NCBI RefSeq assembly: GCF_900156425.1
Contig: NZ_FTNO01000005.1
Span: 186,001-250,000, forward strand
Source of the DNA: Haladaptatus litoreus
GTDB taxonomy: Archaea > Halobacteriota > Halobacteria > Halobacteriales > Haladaptataceae
DNA: 64,000 nucleotides
Direction of reading: 5' to 3'
Every line of letters begins with the position of its first letter. The first letter of the stretch is position 1. Made by a program: the position numbers and the translations under genes. Under the pieces are notes generated by a model that had not been told where the DNA came from, searched no databases, and worked only from the letters and a program-made list of their open reading frames with translations. Shown here piece by piece: positions 51,855 to 61,505 of the stretch.

Positions 51855-52607
51855 ATGGAACAGGTCGCACACCTCGCGGCGGCAATTCGAGATGCGGACT
51901 CCGTGGTCGCACTCACCGGAGCAGGCGTCAGTACCGCGTCGGGAATCCCGGATTTTCGGAGCGATTCGGGCATCTGGAACCGATTCGACCCCGAAGATTT
52001 CCATTACCGCCGATTCTGCAACGACCCCGAGGATTTCTGGAAAGACCGCGTTTCCCTCCACGAAACGATGTTCGGCGACGGAATCGAACCGAACTCGGCC
52101 CACGATGCTCTCCGCGAACTCTCCAAGAATGGTCACCTCCACGCGCTCGTCACGCAGAACACCGACGGCTTACACGATACAACCGCCACGAGCGCCGAAC
52201 TCATCGAACTACACGGCAATGCCCACCGCGTCGTCTGTGATTCCTGTGGTCACAAAACGGATGCAGCCCCGATTCGAGAGCGCGTCGAATCGGGGGAGCG
52301 ACCGCCGCGCTGTGGGGATTGCGACGGAATATTCAAACCCGACGTGGTGCTGTTCGGCGAGCAGTTGGAAAAAAGTGACCTCCAGCGCGCCCGCAAGCGG
52401 TCGCGGAACGCGGACGTGTTTCTCGCAATCGGGTCGTCGCTGTCCGTCGAACCGGCGGCCTCACTGCCGCGAATCGCCGAGCGAAACGACGCGACAACCG
52501 CCGTCGTGAATCTCGACGAAACGCCGTTCAGCGCGCTCGCCGACTTCGATATTCGCGGCGACGTAACTGACGTACTTCCGACGCTGTGTGAGGAAGTCGC
52601 CGACTGA
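51855..52607 (+). CDS. Sir2-family NAD-dependent protein deacylase
   Basis: 250 residues. NAD-binding GAGVSTASGIPDFRS (22-36), TQNTDGLHD (100-108), catalytic His120 in ELHGN, zinc-binding Cys128, Cys131, Cys153 and Cys156 and the GSSLSVEPAASLP segment are all intact. It removes acetyl (or longer acyl) groups from lysines with NAD. It fits class III-U sirtuins in length. It is divergent from the Usp gene. Confidence 0.95.
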   Translation: MEQVAHLAAAIRDADSVVALTGAGVSTASGIPDFRSDSGIWNRFDPEDFHYRRFCNDPEDFWKDRVSLHETMFGDGIEPNSAHDALRELSKNGHLHALVTQNTDGLHDTTATSAELIELHGNAHRVVCDSCGHKTDAAPIRERVESGERPPRCGDCDGIFKPDVVLFGEQLEKSDLQRARKRSRNADVFLAIGSSLSVEPAASLPRIAERNDATTAVVNLDETPFSALADFDIRGDVTDVLPTLCEEVAD

Positions 52608-52675
52608 GTACAGTTCGTATCACATCGCCGGGCGAACAGTTATGCGGTTGGGCGTGCAATGTGTCATGATAGCGT

Positions 52676-53134
52676 ATGGCACCGTTCGGTTACGTCGTCA
52701 GCGCCTTCGTGATGGGATTTCTGCTCGTCCTGCTCGGAGTCGGACTGATACGTGGGAGGGACTGGCAACAGTACGCCACGTCGAATCAGTCCAAACCTGA
52801 TTGGAACGACGGCGAAGCCGAGTTCCAACTGCTCCAAAGGATTGCCACGAACTCGACCGTTTGGGTGGTCTGTTTTCTGTTCCTCACCCTCGGAATCGGT
52901 GCGGGTGCCATCCTCTTCGTCAGCGGCACCGCAGTTCCGGCGTCCATACGGCAATCCGCGTGGCTGGCGCTCGTTTCGCTGTCGATTGTGCTGGTCGCCG
53001 GATACATTTTCTGGGGAACCTACCAATCTATCCGCTATCGAGGGTTGGACAGCGCGAAGGCGACGCTCACAGCGTTGTGGCTGTGGGGAATGCTGTTCGT
53101 GGTGGTCGTCATTCTCCAACTCGTGATGGCGTGA
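52676..53134 (+). CDS. Small membrane protein next to oxidase genes
   Basis: 152 residues with four helices (about 5-25, 60-82, 93-113 and 128-150). The segment WNDGEAEFQLLQRIATNSTVWVV between the first two helices is the most conserved-looking part. I recognise it as a type often found near cytochrome oxidase genes in haloarchaea, without known function. It lies 68 bases after sir2 and ends 26 bases before the convergent subunit IV gene. Confidence 0.7.
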   Translation: MAPFGYVVSAFVMGFLLVLLGVGLIRGRDWQQYATSNQSKPDWNDGEAEFQLLQRIATNSTVWVVCFLFLTLGIGAGAILFVSGTAVPASIRQSAWLALVSLSIVLVAGYIFWGTYQSIRYRGLDSAKATLTALWLWGMLFVVVVILQLVMA

Positions 53135-53160
53135 GTTCGTGTCTGTATATTTCGCGCCGT

Positions 53161-53421
53161 TCACAGAATCGAATACGAGGCCGCAAGCGTGAGCGCCAGC
53201 GCCGCAAGTAGGCCGACCAGCACGACGAGCGAAATCGACCGCGGTTCGGAGCGAAGATGCTGGTAGTAGCCCGCGACGAGCAGGGCTTTCACGAACGATA
53301 GTGCGATGATTGCCCCGAAAGCAGTCCAGTAGGTGAGTCCCGCGAACTCCACGAGAACCTGTACGGTCGCCATCACGAACAGCACGACGTAAATCACGGT
53401 GTACAGTTTTGCGTTGGTCAT
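53161..53421 (-). CDS. Cytochrome c oxidase subunit IV-like protein
   Basis: 86 residues, three helices, with the YWTAFGAIIALSFVKALLVAGYYQHLRSE core typical of prokaryotic subunit IV (CtaF/CyoD-like). It stabilises the oxidase. It lies 39 bases after the subunit I/III fusion on the same strand and is clearly part of that operon. Confidence 0.88.
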   Translation of the reverse strand: MTNAKLYTVIYVVLFVMATVQVLVEFAGLTYWTAFGAIIALSFVKALLVAGYYQHLRSEPRSISLVVLVGLLAALALTLAASYSIL

Positions 53422-53460
53422 GGATTTTCGTCGATCATGGGTTTTGCGTTGGTCGTATGG

Positions 53461-55923
53461 TCACAGAATGTAGAACAGGGGAAAGAGAAATAGCCAGACG
53501 ATGTCCACGAAGTGCCAGTAGAGGCCGAAATACTCCACCGGCCGTTCGTCGTCCAAATACGCCCCGTTCCACGCTCTGGCGACGAGATACAGCACGATGA
53601 ACAGGCCGACAATGACGTGCGCGGCGTGCAGTCCCGTCGTCAAGTAGAACGTCGAGGTTCGGACGCTACTGGAAATCGTTAATCCCTCGTGGAACAACTC
53701 CTGCCATTCGAGCGCCTTGTTCACGAGGAAGGCAACCCCGAGAGCGAACGTGACGAGGAGGCTTGCGATGAGTCCGCGCTTGCTGTTTCGCTCCGCCGCG
53801 ACGAGCGCCAACACGACGCTGAAGCTGCTGGTCAGCAGGAGGTAGGTGTTCACCAGTCCCGGTAGTGGGTCGTGCGGAACCGGTTCCCACTGCACCCACC
53901 CGCTTGCGACCCGGATGAACGCATACGACCCGATGAAAGCCCCGAACAACACCACGTCGGAGGCGAGGAAAATCCACATCCCGAGTTTCGTGTTTTCCAC
54001 GCCCGCGAACGGCCAACTTTCGCCGAACGGCCCTTCCGGGCCGTGGAATCGCTCCCTCGCCATCGAAACGAGGGCGACCCCGTCGAGCGCGATTCCAGCA
54101 CCGAGAACGACGAGGTACATTATTCCACCCGTAAGTTCGCCCTGTTCGAACCCCGACATACCGAGGAAAGTGAAGAACGCGCCGACGCCGACGACGAAGG
54201 GCCAGATGCTCGCGTGGTCTTCGTCGTGCTCGCCGTGGGTCGCCTGTCCCGATTCAGTTCCGTATGCGACCATTCCTCCGTCGGTCGCACCGTCTGCTAC
54301 TACGCTATCCAACGGGATTCGCTCGCCGCGCTCACCCCGTTTGAATCGAAGTGTCCCGTCCGCGAAACTCGGGATTCCGGGGAAGTTTCCGAGCGGCGGC
54401 GGCGAGGGAATCGCCCATTCGGTCGTCGTCGAATACGACCACGGATTGTCGTCCGCCGGGGCACCCGCAACGAGGCTTTTCGAGAGGTTGTAAAACATCA
54501 CGAGGAACGAGGTTCCAAGGATGAACGCGCCGATGGTGGACAGTTGATGCCACGGAATGAACGCCGGGTCGTAGACGAAATCCCGCCGCGGTGTCTCCCA
54601 CGCGATGAACATCGGGAAGTAGAGGAGGTTGAAGCCGACGAAGTACATCGCGAAGTGCACCTTCCCGAGGAACTCGTCGTACATCTTCCCCGACATCTTC
54701 GGGAACCAGTAGTATAGACCACCGACGAGGGCCGTCACCCCGCCGACCATCACGTAGTGGAAGTGTGCGACCACCCAGTAGGTGCCACGGAACTCGTAGT
54801 CGAGGACGACTGCGCCGAGGAAGACGCCCGTGACGCCGCCGAGAATAAAGAGGAGGAGCGCACCGAACGAGAAGAGGAACGGCGTGACGAACCGAACGCG
54901 ACCCTTAATCATCGTGTAGATGAGTGCGAACACCATCAGGTCGAAGGGGAGCGAGATGCCGATGGTCGTCGCCATGAACAGCGTCTTGATTTGCAGGTTG
55001 ATGCTCGTCAGGAACATGTGGTGCATCCAAACCATGAAACTCTGAATCGCCACGAGAATCATCGCCCAGATGAACCACCTTCGCCCGACGATTCGCTGAC
55101 CAGTGAACGTCTGAAACGTTTCGGCCATCACGCCGAGTGCCGGGAAGAAGACGATGTACACCTCTGGATGGCCGAAGAACCAGAACAGATGCGCCCAGAG
55201 AATCGACCCGCCAGCCTGCGCGGTGAAGTAAGTCGTCCCGAGCAGTCGGTCGGAGGCGAGGATGAACAGCGCCGCCAGCAGCGCCGCGAACGCGAACAGC
55301 ATCATCCACACCGTGAGCAGAATCGTCCACGAGAAAAGCGGCATCCGCCAGAGCGTCATGCCTTCCGCTCGCATTTTGTGCATCGTCGTGAGGAAGTTCA
55401 CGGACGACACCGTTACGGAGGCGACGAACAGCATCAGCGCGAGTACTGCCGTCGATGCCCCGATGTTGGGCGTGTAGACGGGCAGGTTCAGCGGCGCGTA
55501 CATCGTCCATCCGCCAGCCAAACTCCCACCCTGAAAGAACGAGACGCCGAGCAGGATGCCGGAAAAGAGATAGAGCCAGTACGAAAGTGCATTGAGTCGG
55601 GGAAAGGCGAGGTCTTTCGCGCCGATTTGGAGCGGAACGACGTAGTTCGCGAAACCGAAGGCGAAGGGCGAGAGGAACCAGAAAATCATGATGAGGCCGT
55701 GCGTGGAAACGGCCTGATTGTACGACATGGACGAGAGAATCCCGATTCCCGGCGTCCACAACTGGAGTCGCATCAACAGCGCCAGCACGCCGCCGAAGAC
55801 GAGGAAGAAGAGCGCAGTAATCGTGTAGAGGATTCCCACGTCCTTGTGGTTGGTCGTGACGAGCCATCGCCGGACGGAACTCGTCGGGGGAAAGTCGCCG
55901 TGGGCGTGGGTTTCGTCGGTCAT
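53461..55923 (-). CDS. Haem-copper oxidase subunit I/III fusion
   Basis: 820 residues. The first about 560 residues are subunit I (A1 type): RWLVTTNHKDVG, GHPEVYIVFF, WMHHMF and VAHFHYVMVGG carry the haem and CuB ligands. After a charged linker (about 560-600) follows a seven-helix-type subunit III (about 610-820: GMWIFLASDVVLFGAFIGSYAFIR, HAAHVIVGLFIVLY, YWHFVDIVWLFLFPLFYIL). Its ATG overlaps the subunit II stop by four bases. Fusions of this sort are known in archaea and bacteria (CaaA/CoxAC). It reduces O2 to water and pumps protons. Confidence 0.95.
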   Translation of the reverse strand: MTDETHAHGDFPPTSSVRRWLVTTNHKDVGILYTITALFFLVFGGVLALLMRLQLWTPGIGILSSMSYNQAVSTHGLIMIFWFLSPFAFGFANYVVPLQIGAKDLAFPRLNALSYWLYLFSGILLGVSFFQGGSLAGGWTMYAPLNLPVYTPNIGASTAVLALMLFVASVTVSSVNFLTTMHKMRAEGMTLWRMPLFSWTILLTVWMMLFAFAALLAALFILASDRLLGTTYFTAQAGGSILWAHLFWFFGHPEVYIVFFPALGVMAETFQTFTGQRIVGRRWFIWAMILVAIQSFMVWMHHMFLTSINLQIKTLFMATTIGISLPFDLMVFALIYTMIKGRVRFVTPFLFSFGALLLFILGGVTGVFLGAVVLDYEFRGTYWVVAHFHYVMVGGVTALVGGLYYWFPKMSGKMYDEFLGKVHFAMYFVGFNLLYFPMFIAWETPRRDFVYDPAFIPWHQLSTIGAFILGTSFLVMFYNLSKSLVAGAPADDNPWSYSTTTEWAIPSPPPLGNFPGIPSFADGTLRFKRGERGERIPLDSVVADGATDGGMVAYGTESGQATHGEHDEDHASIWPFVVGVGAFFTFLGMSGFEQGELTGGIMYLVVLGAGIALDGVALVSMARERFHGPEGPFGESWPFAGVENTKLGMWIFLASDVVLFGAFIGSYAFIRVASGWVQWEPVPHDPLPGLVNTYLLLTSSFSVVLALVAAERNSKRGLIASLLVTFALGVAFLVNKALEWQELFHEGLTISSSVRTSTFYLTTGLHAAHVIVGLFIVLYLVARAWNGAYLDDERPVEYFGLYWHFVDIVWLFLFPLFYIL

Positions 55924-56690
55924 GTTGCCCTCGTCTTCGTCTGATTGTCAGAACTGTCCGCGGAGTCGTTCGCAGAGTTGGCTGTCGAACTAGTCGCTGG
56001 ACTGTTCGTACTCTCGTACCACGACTCGTACTCGCTTCGTTCCATCACCACGACATCAGCGGTCATGTAGGAGTGGCCCGCGCCGCAGAGTTCGAAACAC
56101 CGCACTTCGTAGGTTCCCGTCTCGTCCGCGACGAACCACGTATCGGTCTGCTGTCCCGGTATCGCGTCCGTTTTTACGCGTAGCTCGGGAACGCCGAACG
56201 TGTGGAACACGTCGGTGGAGGTAACGGTGAGATGAACCGTCTTCCCCTCCGGAACGCGGAGCGTGCTACTTTCGTGGCCGTTCGGATAGACGAACTCCCA
56301 GTTGAACTGCGAACCGACGACTTCGACCTGCATCGAATCTTGGTTTTCGACTGACGTGTCGTCCTCGACGTAGAGGAGCGTCCCGTACGTCCAGAGCACG
56401 AGCGAAACGACGATGATGGCGCTCAGGGAGAACGAAAAGAGCAGTTTTCGTCCGTCGCCGCTTTCGGTCGGCAGTTCGCCGAGTTTCGGCGGGTCGAACT
56501 CGTGTGTTCCGTTGCCGTCTCGGTATCTGTACGCCGTGTACAGCATGTAGCCGATGACGACGACGGTGACCAGAATACCGAGGAGGAGAAAGACGCCGAA
56601 AATTTGCTGGAACACCTCCGCACGCGTTCCGCGTGGAATCAGGCCGCTCACACCGTCGTGGAGTGGGAGAAATCGAATCTGCTCCAGCAT
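55920..56690 (-). CDS. Cytochrome c oxidase subunit II (CuA)
   Basis: 256 residues. Two helices at about 28-52 and 85-107, then a cupredoxin domain with CuA ligands His163, Cys198, Glu200, Cys202, His206 and Met209 (CFELCGAGHSYM). An acidic Asp/Ser/Asn-rich tail of about 35 residues follows. The CuA site shows the enzyme takes electrons from a small redox protein (in haloarchaea probably a blue copper halocyanin). First gene of the operon with subunit I/III and subunit IV. Confidence 0.95.
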   Translation of the reverse strand: MLEQIRFLPLHDGVSGLIPRGTRAEVFQQIFGVFLLLGILVTVVVIGYMLYTAYRYRDGNGTHEFDPPKLGELPTESGDGRKLLFSFSLSAIIVVSLVLWTYGTLLYVEDDTSVENQDSMQVEVVGSQFNWEFVYPNGHESSTLRVPEGKTVHLTVTSTDVFHTFGVPELRVKTDAIPGQQTDTWFVADETGTYEVRCFELCGAGHSYMTADVVVMERSEYESWYESTNSPATSSTANSANDSADSSDNQTKTRAT

Positions 56691-56779
56691 CCCGCTATAA
56701 TTAATGAATTTCCATTATATTAGTAGTTTCGGGGAGGGCGCTGGGAAGGTTTTTGCCGTTTGAAATGGTACCATATATC

Positions 56780-57307
56780 ATGGCAGATAATGACACACAA
56801 CCAGTCGTGGATGTCGATGTAAGCGAGGGTGCCGCCGAACCGGATTTCGACAACCTCACCGGAATCGTCGTAGACGGGGTCATCGGCGCTGTTGGCGGTT
56901 TGGTCGGCACCGCGGTCATGACCGCAGTCCTCTTGGTCGCGGCAACGCTGAACGCGTTCGATTTGAACTCGTTCGTCGTTCTCGCCGAACTCACCGGAAC
57001 CACGGCGCTGTTCCCCGCAAATCCGGCGGCGATTGGGTATCTGGTCTTCCTCGGCGGCGGTATGGTGACGTGGCCGCTCTTGTTCGCCTCCATCGGTTCG
57101 TATCTGCCGGGCGAAAAGTACGCCACGAAGGGAATCCCGTACGGGTTCGTCCTCTGGACGGGATTCGCCCTCGCGTTCTACGACGGCTACACCGGCCTCC
57201 TGCTCGTGCTCTACCTCGTGTTGACCCTGCTTTCGCACTTCGCCTACGGGTTCGCACTCGGGGCCGTGTTCGATTACCTGTCGAAACGTCCGACGACGCT
57301 GGTCTGA
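56780..57307 (+). CDS. DUF6789-like four-helix membrane protein
   Basis: 175 residues. After an acidic N-terminus come four helices; VFLGGGMVTWPLLFASIGSYLPGEKY and LVLTLLSHFAYGFALGAVFDYL parallel the protein at 46451, so both belong to one family. It is divergent from the oxidase operon with 89 bases between starts, suggesting a connection with respiration. ATG 56780 preferred over an in-frame codon at 56753. Confidence 0.82.
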   Translation: MADNDTQPVVDVDVSEGAAEPDFDNLTGIVVDGVIGAVGGLVGTAVMTAVLLVAATLNAFDLNSFVVLAELTGTTALFPANPAAIGYLVFLGGGMVTWPLLFASIGSYLPGEKYATKGIPYGFVLWTGFALAFYDGYTGLLLVLYLVLTLLSHFAYGFALGAVFDYLSKRPTTLV

Positions 57308-57399
57308 CGACGCCACCTCTGTGGCGTCGTAAGCCGTCCACAACCGCTTCTGCCACCTACGACCGCTACTGCCGTCCACAGCCGTCCGTTTCCTTTTCA

Positions 57400-57606
57400 C
57401 TACTCCCACGACGATTCGTTGTCGTCGGTTTCACCGCTCTCGTCGGGTGGTCGCGTCGGCGTCGAGTACACTTCCTCCGGTTCCTGTTTTTTCTCCCGGA
57501 ACGTTTCGAGCAGGTCTTCGACGTCCTTCCCCGTCTGCATCTGGTACTCCGACAGTATCGAAACGAGACGGTTGATGTCGCTGTTACTGAGGTCAACTGT
57601 GATCAT
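57400..57606 (-). CDS. Small acidic protein of unknown function (68 aa)
   Basis: 68 residues: a short helical/strand domain (ITVDLSNSDINRLVSILSEYQMQTGKDVEDLLETFREKK) and an acidic disordered tail. The first part looks like a folded dimerisation helix pair. ATG 57606 preferred over the longer frame. No family recognised; it lies between the DUF6789 gene and the M28 peptidase. Confidence 0.6.
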   Translation of the reverse strand: MITVDLSNSDINRLVSILSEYQMQTGKDVEDLLETFREKKQEPEEVYSTPTRPPDESGETDDNESSWE

Positions 57607-57712
57607 CGTATTCGAAAACAGAGCTTGCAAGTGAAAGGCCCCATGCCTGAATGAGCAGGGTAAATAATTTGACAATTGGGTGCCGTCTACCGGCTACTTC
57701 ACCCGATTTGAG

Positions 57713-59065
57713 TTACTCGTCGTATGGCCATCTGCCGCCGAGTTTTAACTCCTCGACGTACCCCTCGTCGATTTCGTCCCGGATTTGCTCGCGCGATTTG
57801 TGCGGAATCTCGCGGTCTTCTTCGGCAACTGCGACGACCACGTTCGAGAGTGCGAGCGCAATCGCCCGCAGGTCGCGGATGTCGAGTTTGTCCAGCGTGT
57901 CGGCATGGGTGTGACCCCATCCTCTCCCGCTTCCCTCCGACCGCGAGTAGGCCATCACGGACGGAACGCCTTCCTGCACGAACGCCCACTGGTCACCGTG
58001 GGGACTGATTCGTTCGTGCATCGAGAGTGGGAGACGCATCTCGTCGGTTACTTCCTCGAAGGCGTCACCGAGTTCGGTGAAGCCGTTCGTTCCGACGCCG
58101 AGATTTCGAGAGTTCCCCGCGCCGTCGATGTTGATAACGCATTTTATCGACTCCAAATCGTGCGTTTCGGCCGCGTGGTACGCCCCGTAGAGTCCGATTT
58201 CCTCGGAGCCGAAGGTGATGAGTCGAACTCGACACGCGAGTTCGACCTGTTCCAGTAATCGCCCGATTTCAGCGACGAGCGCGCTCCCTGCGCCGTTGTC
58301 GTTCGCTCCCTCGCTGATGTCGTGGGCATCGACGTGCGCGGTGACCAGCACTTCTTTTTCCGTATCCGGGCCGACGACCGCCTCCACGTTTCGGGAGTTC
58401 GTCGGTTCGTTTCGACATTCGACGGAAATCGTCGTCTCGCTTCCACTGTCTTCCTCGCCTTCATTGCCCTCCGCTGCGTGTTCGCGGAGCAGTCGCGTTC
58501 CGACCTCCTTCGAGACACCGACTGCCGGAATCGGGCCGGGACGGTTGTGATAGCCGATTTCTCCTGTCGGGGGAAGACAGCCCTCGACGTGGTTTCGGAA
58601 GACGAACCCAACCGCACCGGCGTTCGCGGCGCAGACGTACTTCTCCATTCGGTGAATCCATCGCCCGTGGCCCTCGGGCGTCTCGCTGGACGCCATCACG
58701 ATTTTGCCGTCCAAATCGCGCTCCTCGAAATTCTCGGCGAGTCCGTAGCCCACGTCCACGAGTTCGCCCGTCGCCTCGCCGCTCGGCGTTCCGGGGAGCG
58801 CGATGACTTCGTGGTCGGCGGCGAGCGTCTCGCCGCCGACCGAAAGCGAGGACGACCCACGCCACCAGCCGGGAATTTCGAACTCGTTGATTTCGACCTC
58901 GCGCGCGCCGCCGCGCTCGAAGGCGTCGGCGATGATTTCCGCGCCCTCCGCTTCGCCCGCCTGTCCGGCCATTCGGTTGCCGACCGAGACGAGCGCTTCG
59001 AGGGTGTCCCACGATTCGGTGCTCGTAACGGCGTCGCCGACGACCGAGTTGGGTATCCGTGACAT
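57713..59065 (-). CDS. M28-family zinc aminopeptidase
   Basis: 450 residues. An inserted PA domain (about 110-230: MASSETPEGHGRWIHRMEKYVCAANAGAVGFVFRN) interrupts the peptidase. Zinc ligands can be placed: His and Asp in TAHVDAHDISEGANDNGAG (HxD and bridging Asp), Glu-Glu in TFGSEEIGLYGA, Asp in VINIDGAGN and a C-terminal His (SPHGDQW or GWGHTHADT). It removes N-terminal residues from peptides. ATG 59065 (MSRIPNS) is preferred. Cytoplasmic, as no signal is visible. It is divergent from the LOV regulator gene, 166 bases apart. Confidence 0.9.
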   Translation of the reverse strand: MSRIPNSVVGDAVTSTESWDTLEALVSVGNRMAGQAGEAEGAEIIADAFERGGAREVEINEFEIPGWWRGSSSLSVGGETLAADHEVIALPGTPSGEATGELVDVGYGLAENFEERDLDGKIVMASSETPEGHGRWIHRMEKYVCAANAGAVGFVFRNHVEGCLPPTGEIGYHNRPGPIPAVGVSKEVGTRLLREHAAEGNEGEEDSGSETTISVECRNEPTNSRNVEAVVGPDTEKEVLVTAHVDAHDISEGANDNGAGSALVAEIGRLLEQVELACRVRLITFGSEEIGLYGAYHAAETHDLESIKCVINIDGAGNSRNLGVGTNGFTELGDAFEEVTDEMRLPLSMHERISPHGDQWAFVQEGVPSVMAYSRSEGSGRGWGHTHADTLDKLDIRDLRAIALALSNVVVAVAEEDREIPHKSREQIRDEIDEGYVEELKLGGRWPYDE

Positions 59066-59231
59066 GGTTTGTCGTCCAGCGCGGGAACCAAGAACCTCCG
59101 GAACCCGGCACGCCTTACAGCAATCGGTCGGGGTTACTTCACGTTCGACGGCCAACCGCCGGTCCGCGACTGTCGCCCAACTTGCGGTCGATAACTGAAC
59201 TACTATCTTTCGGCAGGACGTACAAACCCGC

Positions 59232-61091
59232 ATGGATACCGCAGACCAGACTCGCACGGCCCGGCAGGCCGTCGAGCGTCTTGCCGACCCGGTCGTCGCG
59301 TTCGACACCGACTGGCAAGTCACCTATCTGAACGACCCGGCCCGCGACATCTTCGGATTCGGTATCGGCGAGCGACTACCCGAAGCGCTGCCGACGACGG
59401 CGGGCGAGACGATGCACGAACGTTGTCAGGCGTCGATTGCGGATGGCGACTCCTGCTCTTTCTGGCTGTCGCTCGGCGATACACAGTACGAAGCGACGAC
59501 GCATCCCGACGAAGACGGGGTAACCCTCGTGTTCCAGGAATGCGACGTGTTGGAGGACGTGGCCGCGGAACTCCAACTGAAAGAGCGCGCCATCAACGAG
59601 GCCCCGGTCGGCATCACCATCGCCGACGCGCAACCGAACGACGAACCGCTCATCTACGTCAACGAGGCGTTCGAGGAGTTGACGGGCTACGACTCCGAAG
59701 ACGTTCTCGGACAGAACTGCCGATTCTTGCAGGGGGAAGATTCCGACCCGGACGCGGTTGCGGAAATGCGAACCGCAATCGACAACGAGGAACCCGTTTC
59801 GGTCGAACTGTGCAACTACCGGAACGACGGTGAGAAGTTCTGGAACCGGGTCGATATTGCCCCGATTCGGGACGACGCAGGCGAGGTCACCCACTACGGC
59901 GGGTTCCAAACGGACATCACAGAGCGGAAGGACGCCGAGTTCGCGGCCCGCAGACGGGCGAAGGAGCGCGAACACCTGCTCGAACGAATCGAGGGACTCC
60001 TCGGCGACGTGACCAGCGCGGTGGTCGAAGCACCGACCAGAACGGCAATCGAAACGGCCGTCTGTGAGCGCGTGTCGAGCGTCGAACCGTACAACTTCGC
60101 GTGGGTCGGCGAGCGCGACATCAGAACCGACAGCGTCGAAGTGCGGGCCGTCGCGGGCGACTGCGACCCGAAACCCGACCATCCGCTCGTCATCGACGCG
60201 CTCGAAACCGGCGAACTACAGGTGGACGAACTCGGCGTCGAAGGCTGTGAGGCAGTCGCCGCGCTCCCCATCGCCTACGACGATACGGAGTACGGCGTCC
60301 TCGTTATCTGCGCGACGAGACAGGATGCCTTCGACGAACGGGAACAGGTCGTCCTTCGGTCGCTGGGCCGAGCAATCGCCAGCGCCATCAACGCCCGCGA
60401 GACGCGCAGAATCCTCATCGCCGACAGCGTGGTCGAAGCCGAATTCGCCTTCCGGAGCGCCGACCTCTTCTTCGTTGACATCGCAAAGCAAACCGGCGCG
60501 GACATCGAGTATCTGCAATCGACCAACCGGGATGACGGCTCTGTCGTTTCATTCTTCTCGGTTCGCGGCGCGTCTCCCGACGACGTGATTGCTGCCGTCG
60601 AGGACAGAGAAAGCGTCACCGAGGCCAGGTTAGTTGCTGAAAACGACGGCGAAGCCCTCTTCGAGTTCGTCCTTCCGTCGGGGACGCTCGTTTCGACAAT
60701 GTCCGAGTACGGTGGCAAGACCCAAGCGATTTCGGCGACGCCGAACGATTCACGGGTCGTCGTGGAGTTCCCACAGGAGGCGGACGTTCGCGGCCTCGTC
60801 GAGCGACTCAAACAATCGTACCCCGGAACGGAACTGCTGGCGTACCGCCACCGCGAGCGACCTGCGAAAACGAGACAGGACTTCATCGAAAACCTCACCG
60901 AAAATCTCACCGAACGCCAGTTAACCGCGCTCCAAACCGCCTACGTCAGCGGTTTCTTCGACTGGCCGCGGCCCGTCACCGGCGAGGAACTCGCCGAGTC
61001 GATGCAAATCTCGCGTTCGACGTTCCACGAGCACCTGCGGGCCGCGGAGCGAAAACTCTGCGGCGAGTTCTTCGGCGACGAACCGGTCTGA
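59232..61091 (+). CDS. PAS-LOV-GAF-Bat regulator (probable blue-light-sensing transcription factor)
   Basis: 619 residues. N-terminal PAS (about 10-105), a LOV-type PAS (about 115-235), GAF (about 250-400), BAT region (410-550) and a C-terminal HTH_10 (about 555-612, LTERQLTALQTAYVSGFFDWPRP, EELAESMQISRSTFHEHL). The LOV core is complete: photoactive Cys163 in NCRFLQ, Gln167, Asn195, Asn205 and Gln226; spacing from Cys to these matches phototropin-type LOV domains (4, 32, 42 and 63 residues). It should bind flavin and form a light-induced Cys adduct. Bat-like proteins control opsin or pigment genes. Target genes unknown. Confidence 0.9.
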   Translation: MDTADQTRTARQAVERLADPVVAFDTDWQVTYLNDPARDIFGFGIGERLPEALPTTAGETMHERCQASIADGDSCSFWLSLGDTQYEATTHPDEDGVTLVFQECDVLEDVAAELQLKERAINEAPVGITIADAQPNDEPLIYVNEAFEELTGYDSEDVLGQNCRFLQGEDSDPDAVAEMRTAIDNEEPVSVELCNYRNDGEKFWNRVDIAPIRDDAGEVTHYGGFQTDITERKDAEFAARRRAKEREHLLERIEGLLGDVTSAVVEAPTRTAIETAVCERVSSVEPYNFAWVGERDIRTDSVEVRAVAGDCDPKPDHPLVIDALETGELQVDELGVEGCEAVAALPIAYDDTEYGVLVICATRQDAFDEREQVVLRSLGRAIASAINARETRRILIADSVVEAEFAFRSADLFFVDIAKQTGADIEYLQSTNRDDGSVVSFFSVRGASPDDVIAAVEDRESVTEARLVAENDGEALFEFVLPSGTLVSTMSEYGGKTQAISATPNDSRVVVEFPQEADVRGLVERLKQSYPGTELLAYRHRERPAKTRQDFIENLTENLTERQLTALQTAYVSGFFDWPRPVTGEELAESMQISRSTFHEHLRAAERKLCGEFFGDEPV

Positions 61092-61505
61092 GAGACGATT
61101 CATCTTCGAGTCGTTCCTATTTCTGAAGATAGCGACTCAAAGTGGGGTTCGGAGGGCGGGCACTACGCCAGAGTAGTAACTATTCGGATATAAATATATT
61201 TCAAAAATCCGTTCTCAGTAACATCGTTTGAACACCTGCTCCGCGGTTGGAGAACGGGCCGAACGAATCAAAAATAGTGCTTCTACGCCGATGGATTTCG
61301 GTAGTCACATGTAACCGCTATCTTCATCGAGATTGATTCCACGATTATTTTCAGATTTTGGCGTTAGAGTCCCCAAAGCAACCAAATTCAATCTCTCAGA
61401 GTGCTGTTGGTAGGCACGGTATTTTTACTCTCGAACAGTCAGACCGAACTAGTTGGGTAGTTCTGATTTATTACAGGCACTCCATCACCAGAACGGGGAG
61501 ATTCG
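61092..61505. other. Intergenic region, 414 bases
   Basis: No gene seen. AT-rich patches at 61180-61205 and 61300-61350. The promoter of the DUF4397 gene is visible at its end: TTTATTA at 61467-61473 and a Shine-Dalgarno-like GGGGAGA at 61495-61501, just before the ATG at 61506. Confidence 0.5.

Noticed and set aside
53461-55923. Subunit I/III fusion as a sequencing artefact
   Set aside because: The frame is continuous with a proper charged linker, and I/III fusions are well known; no sign of a lost stop.
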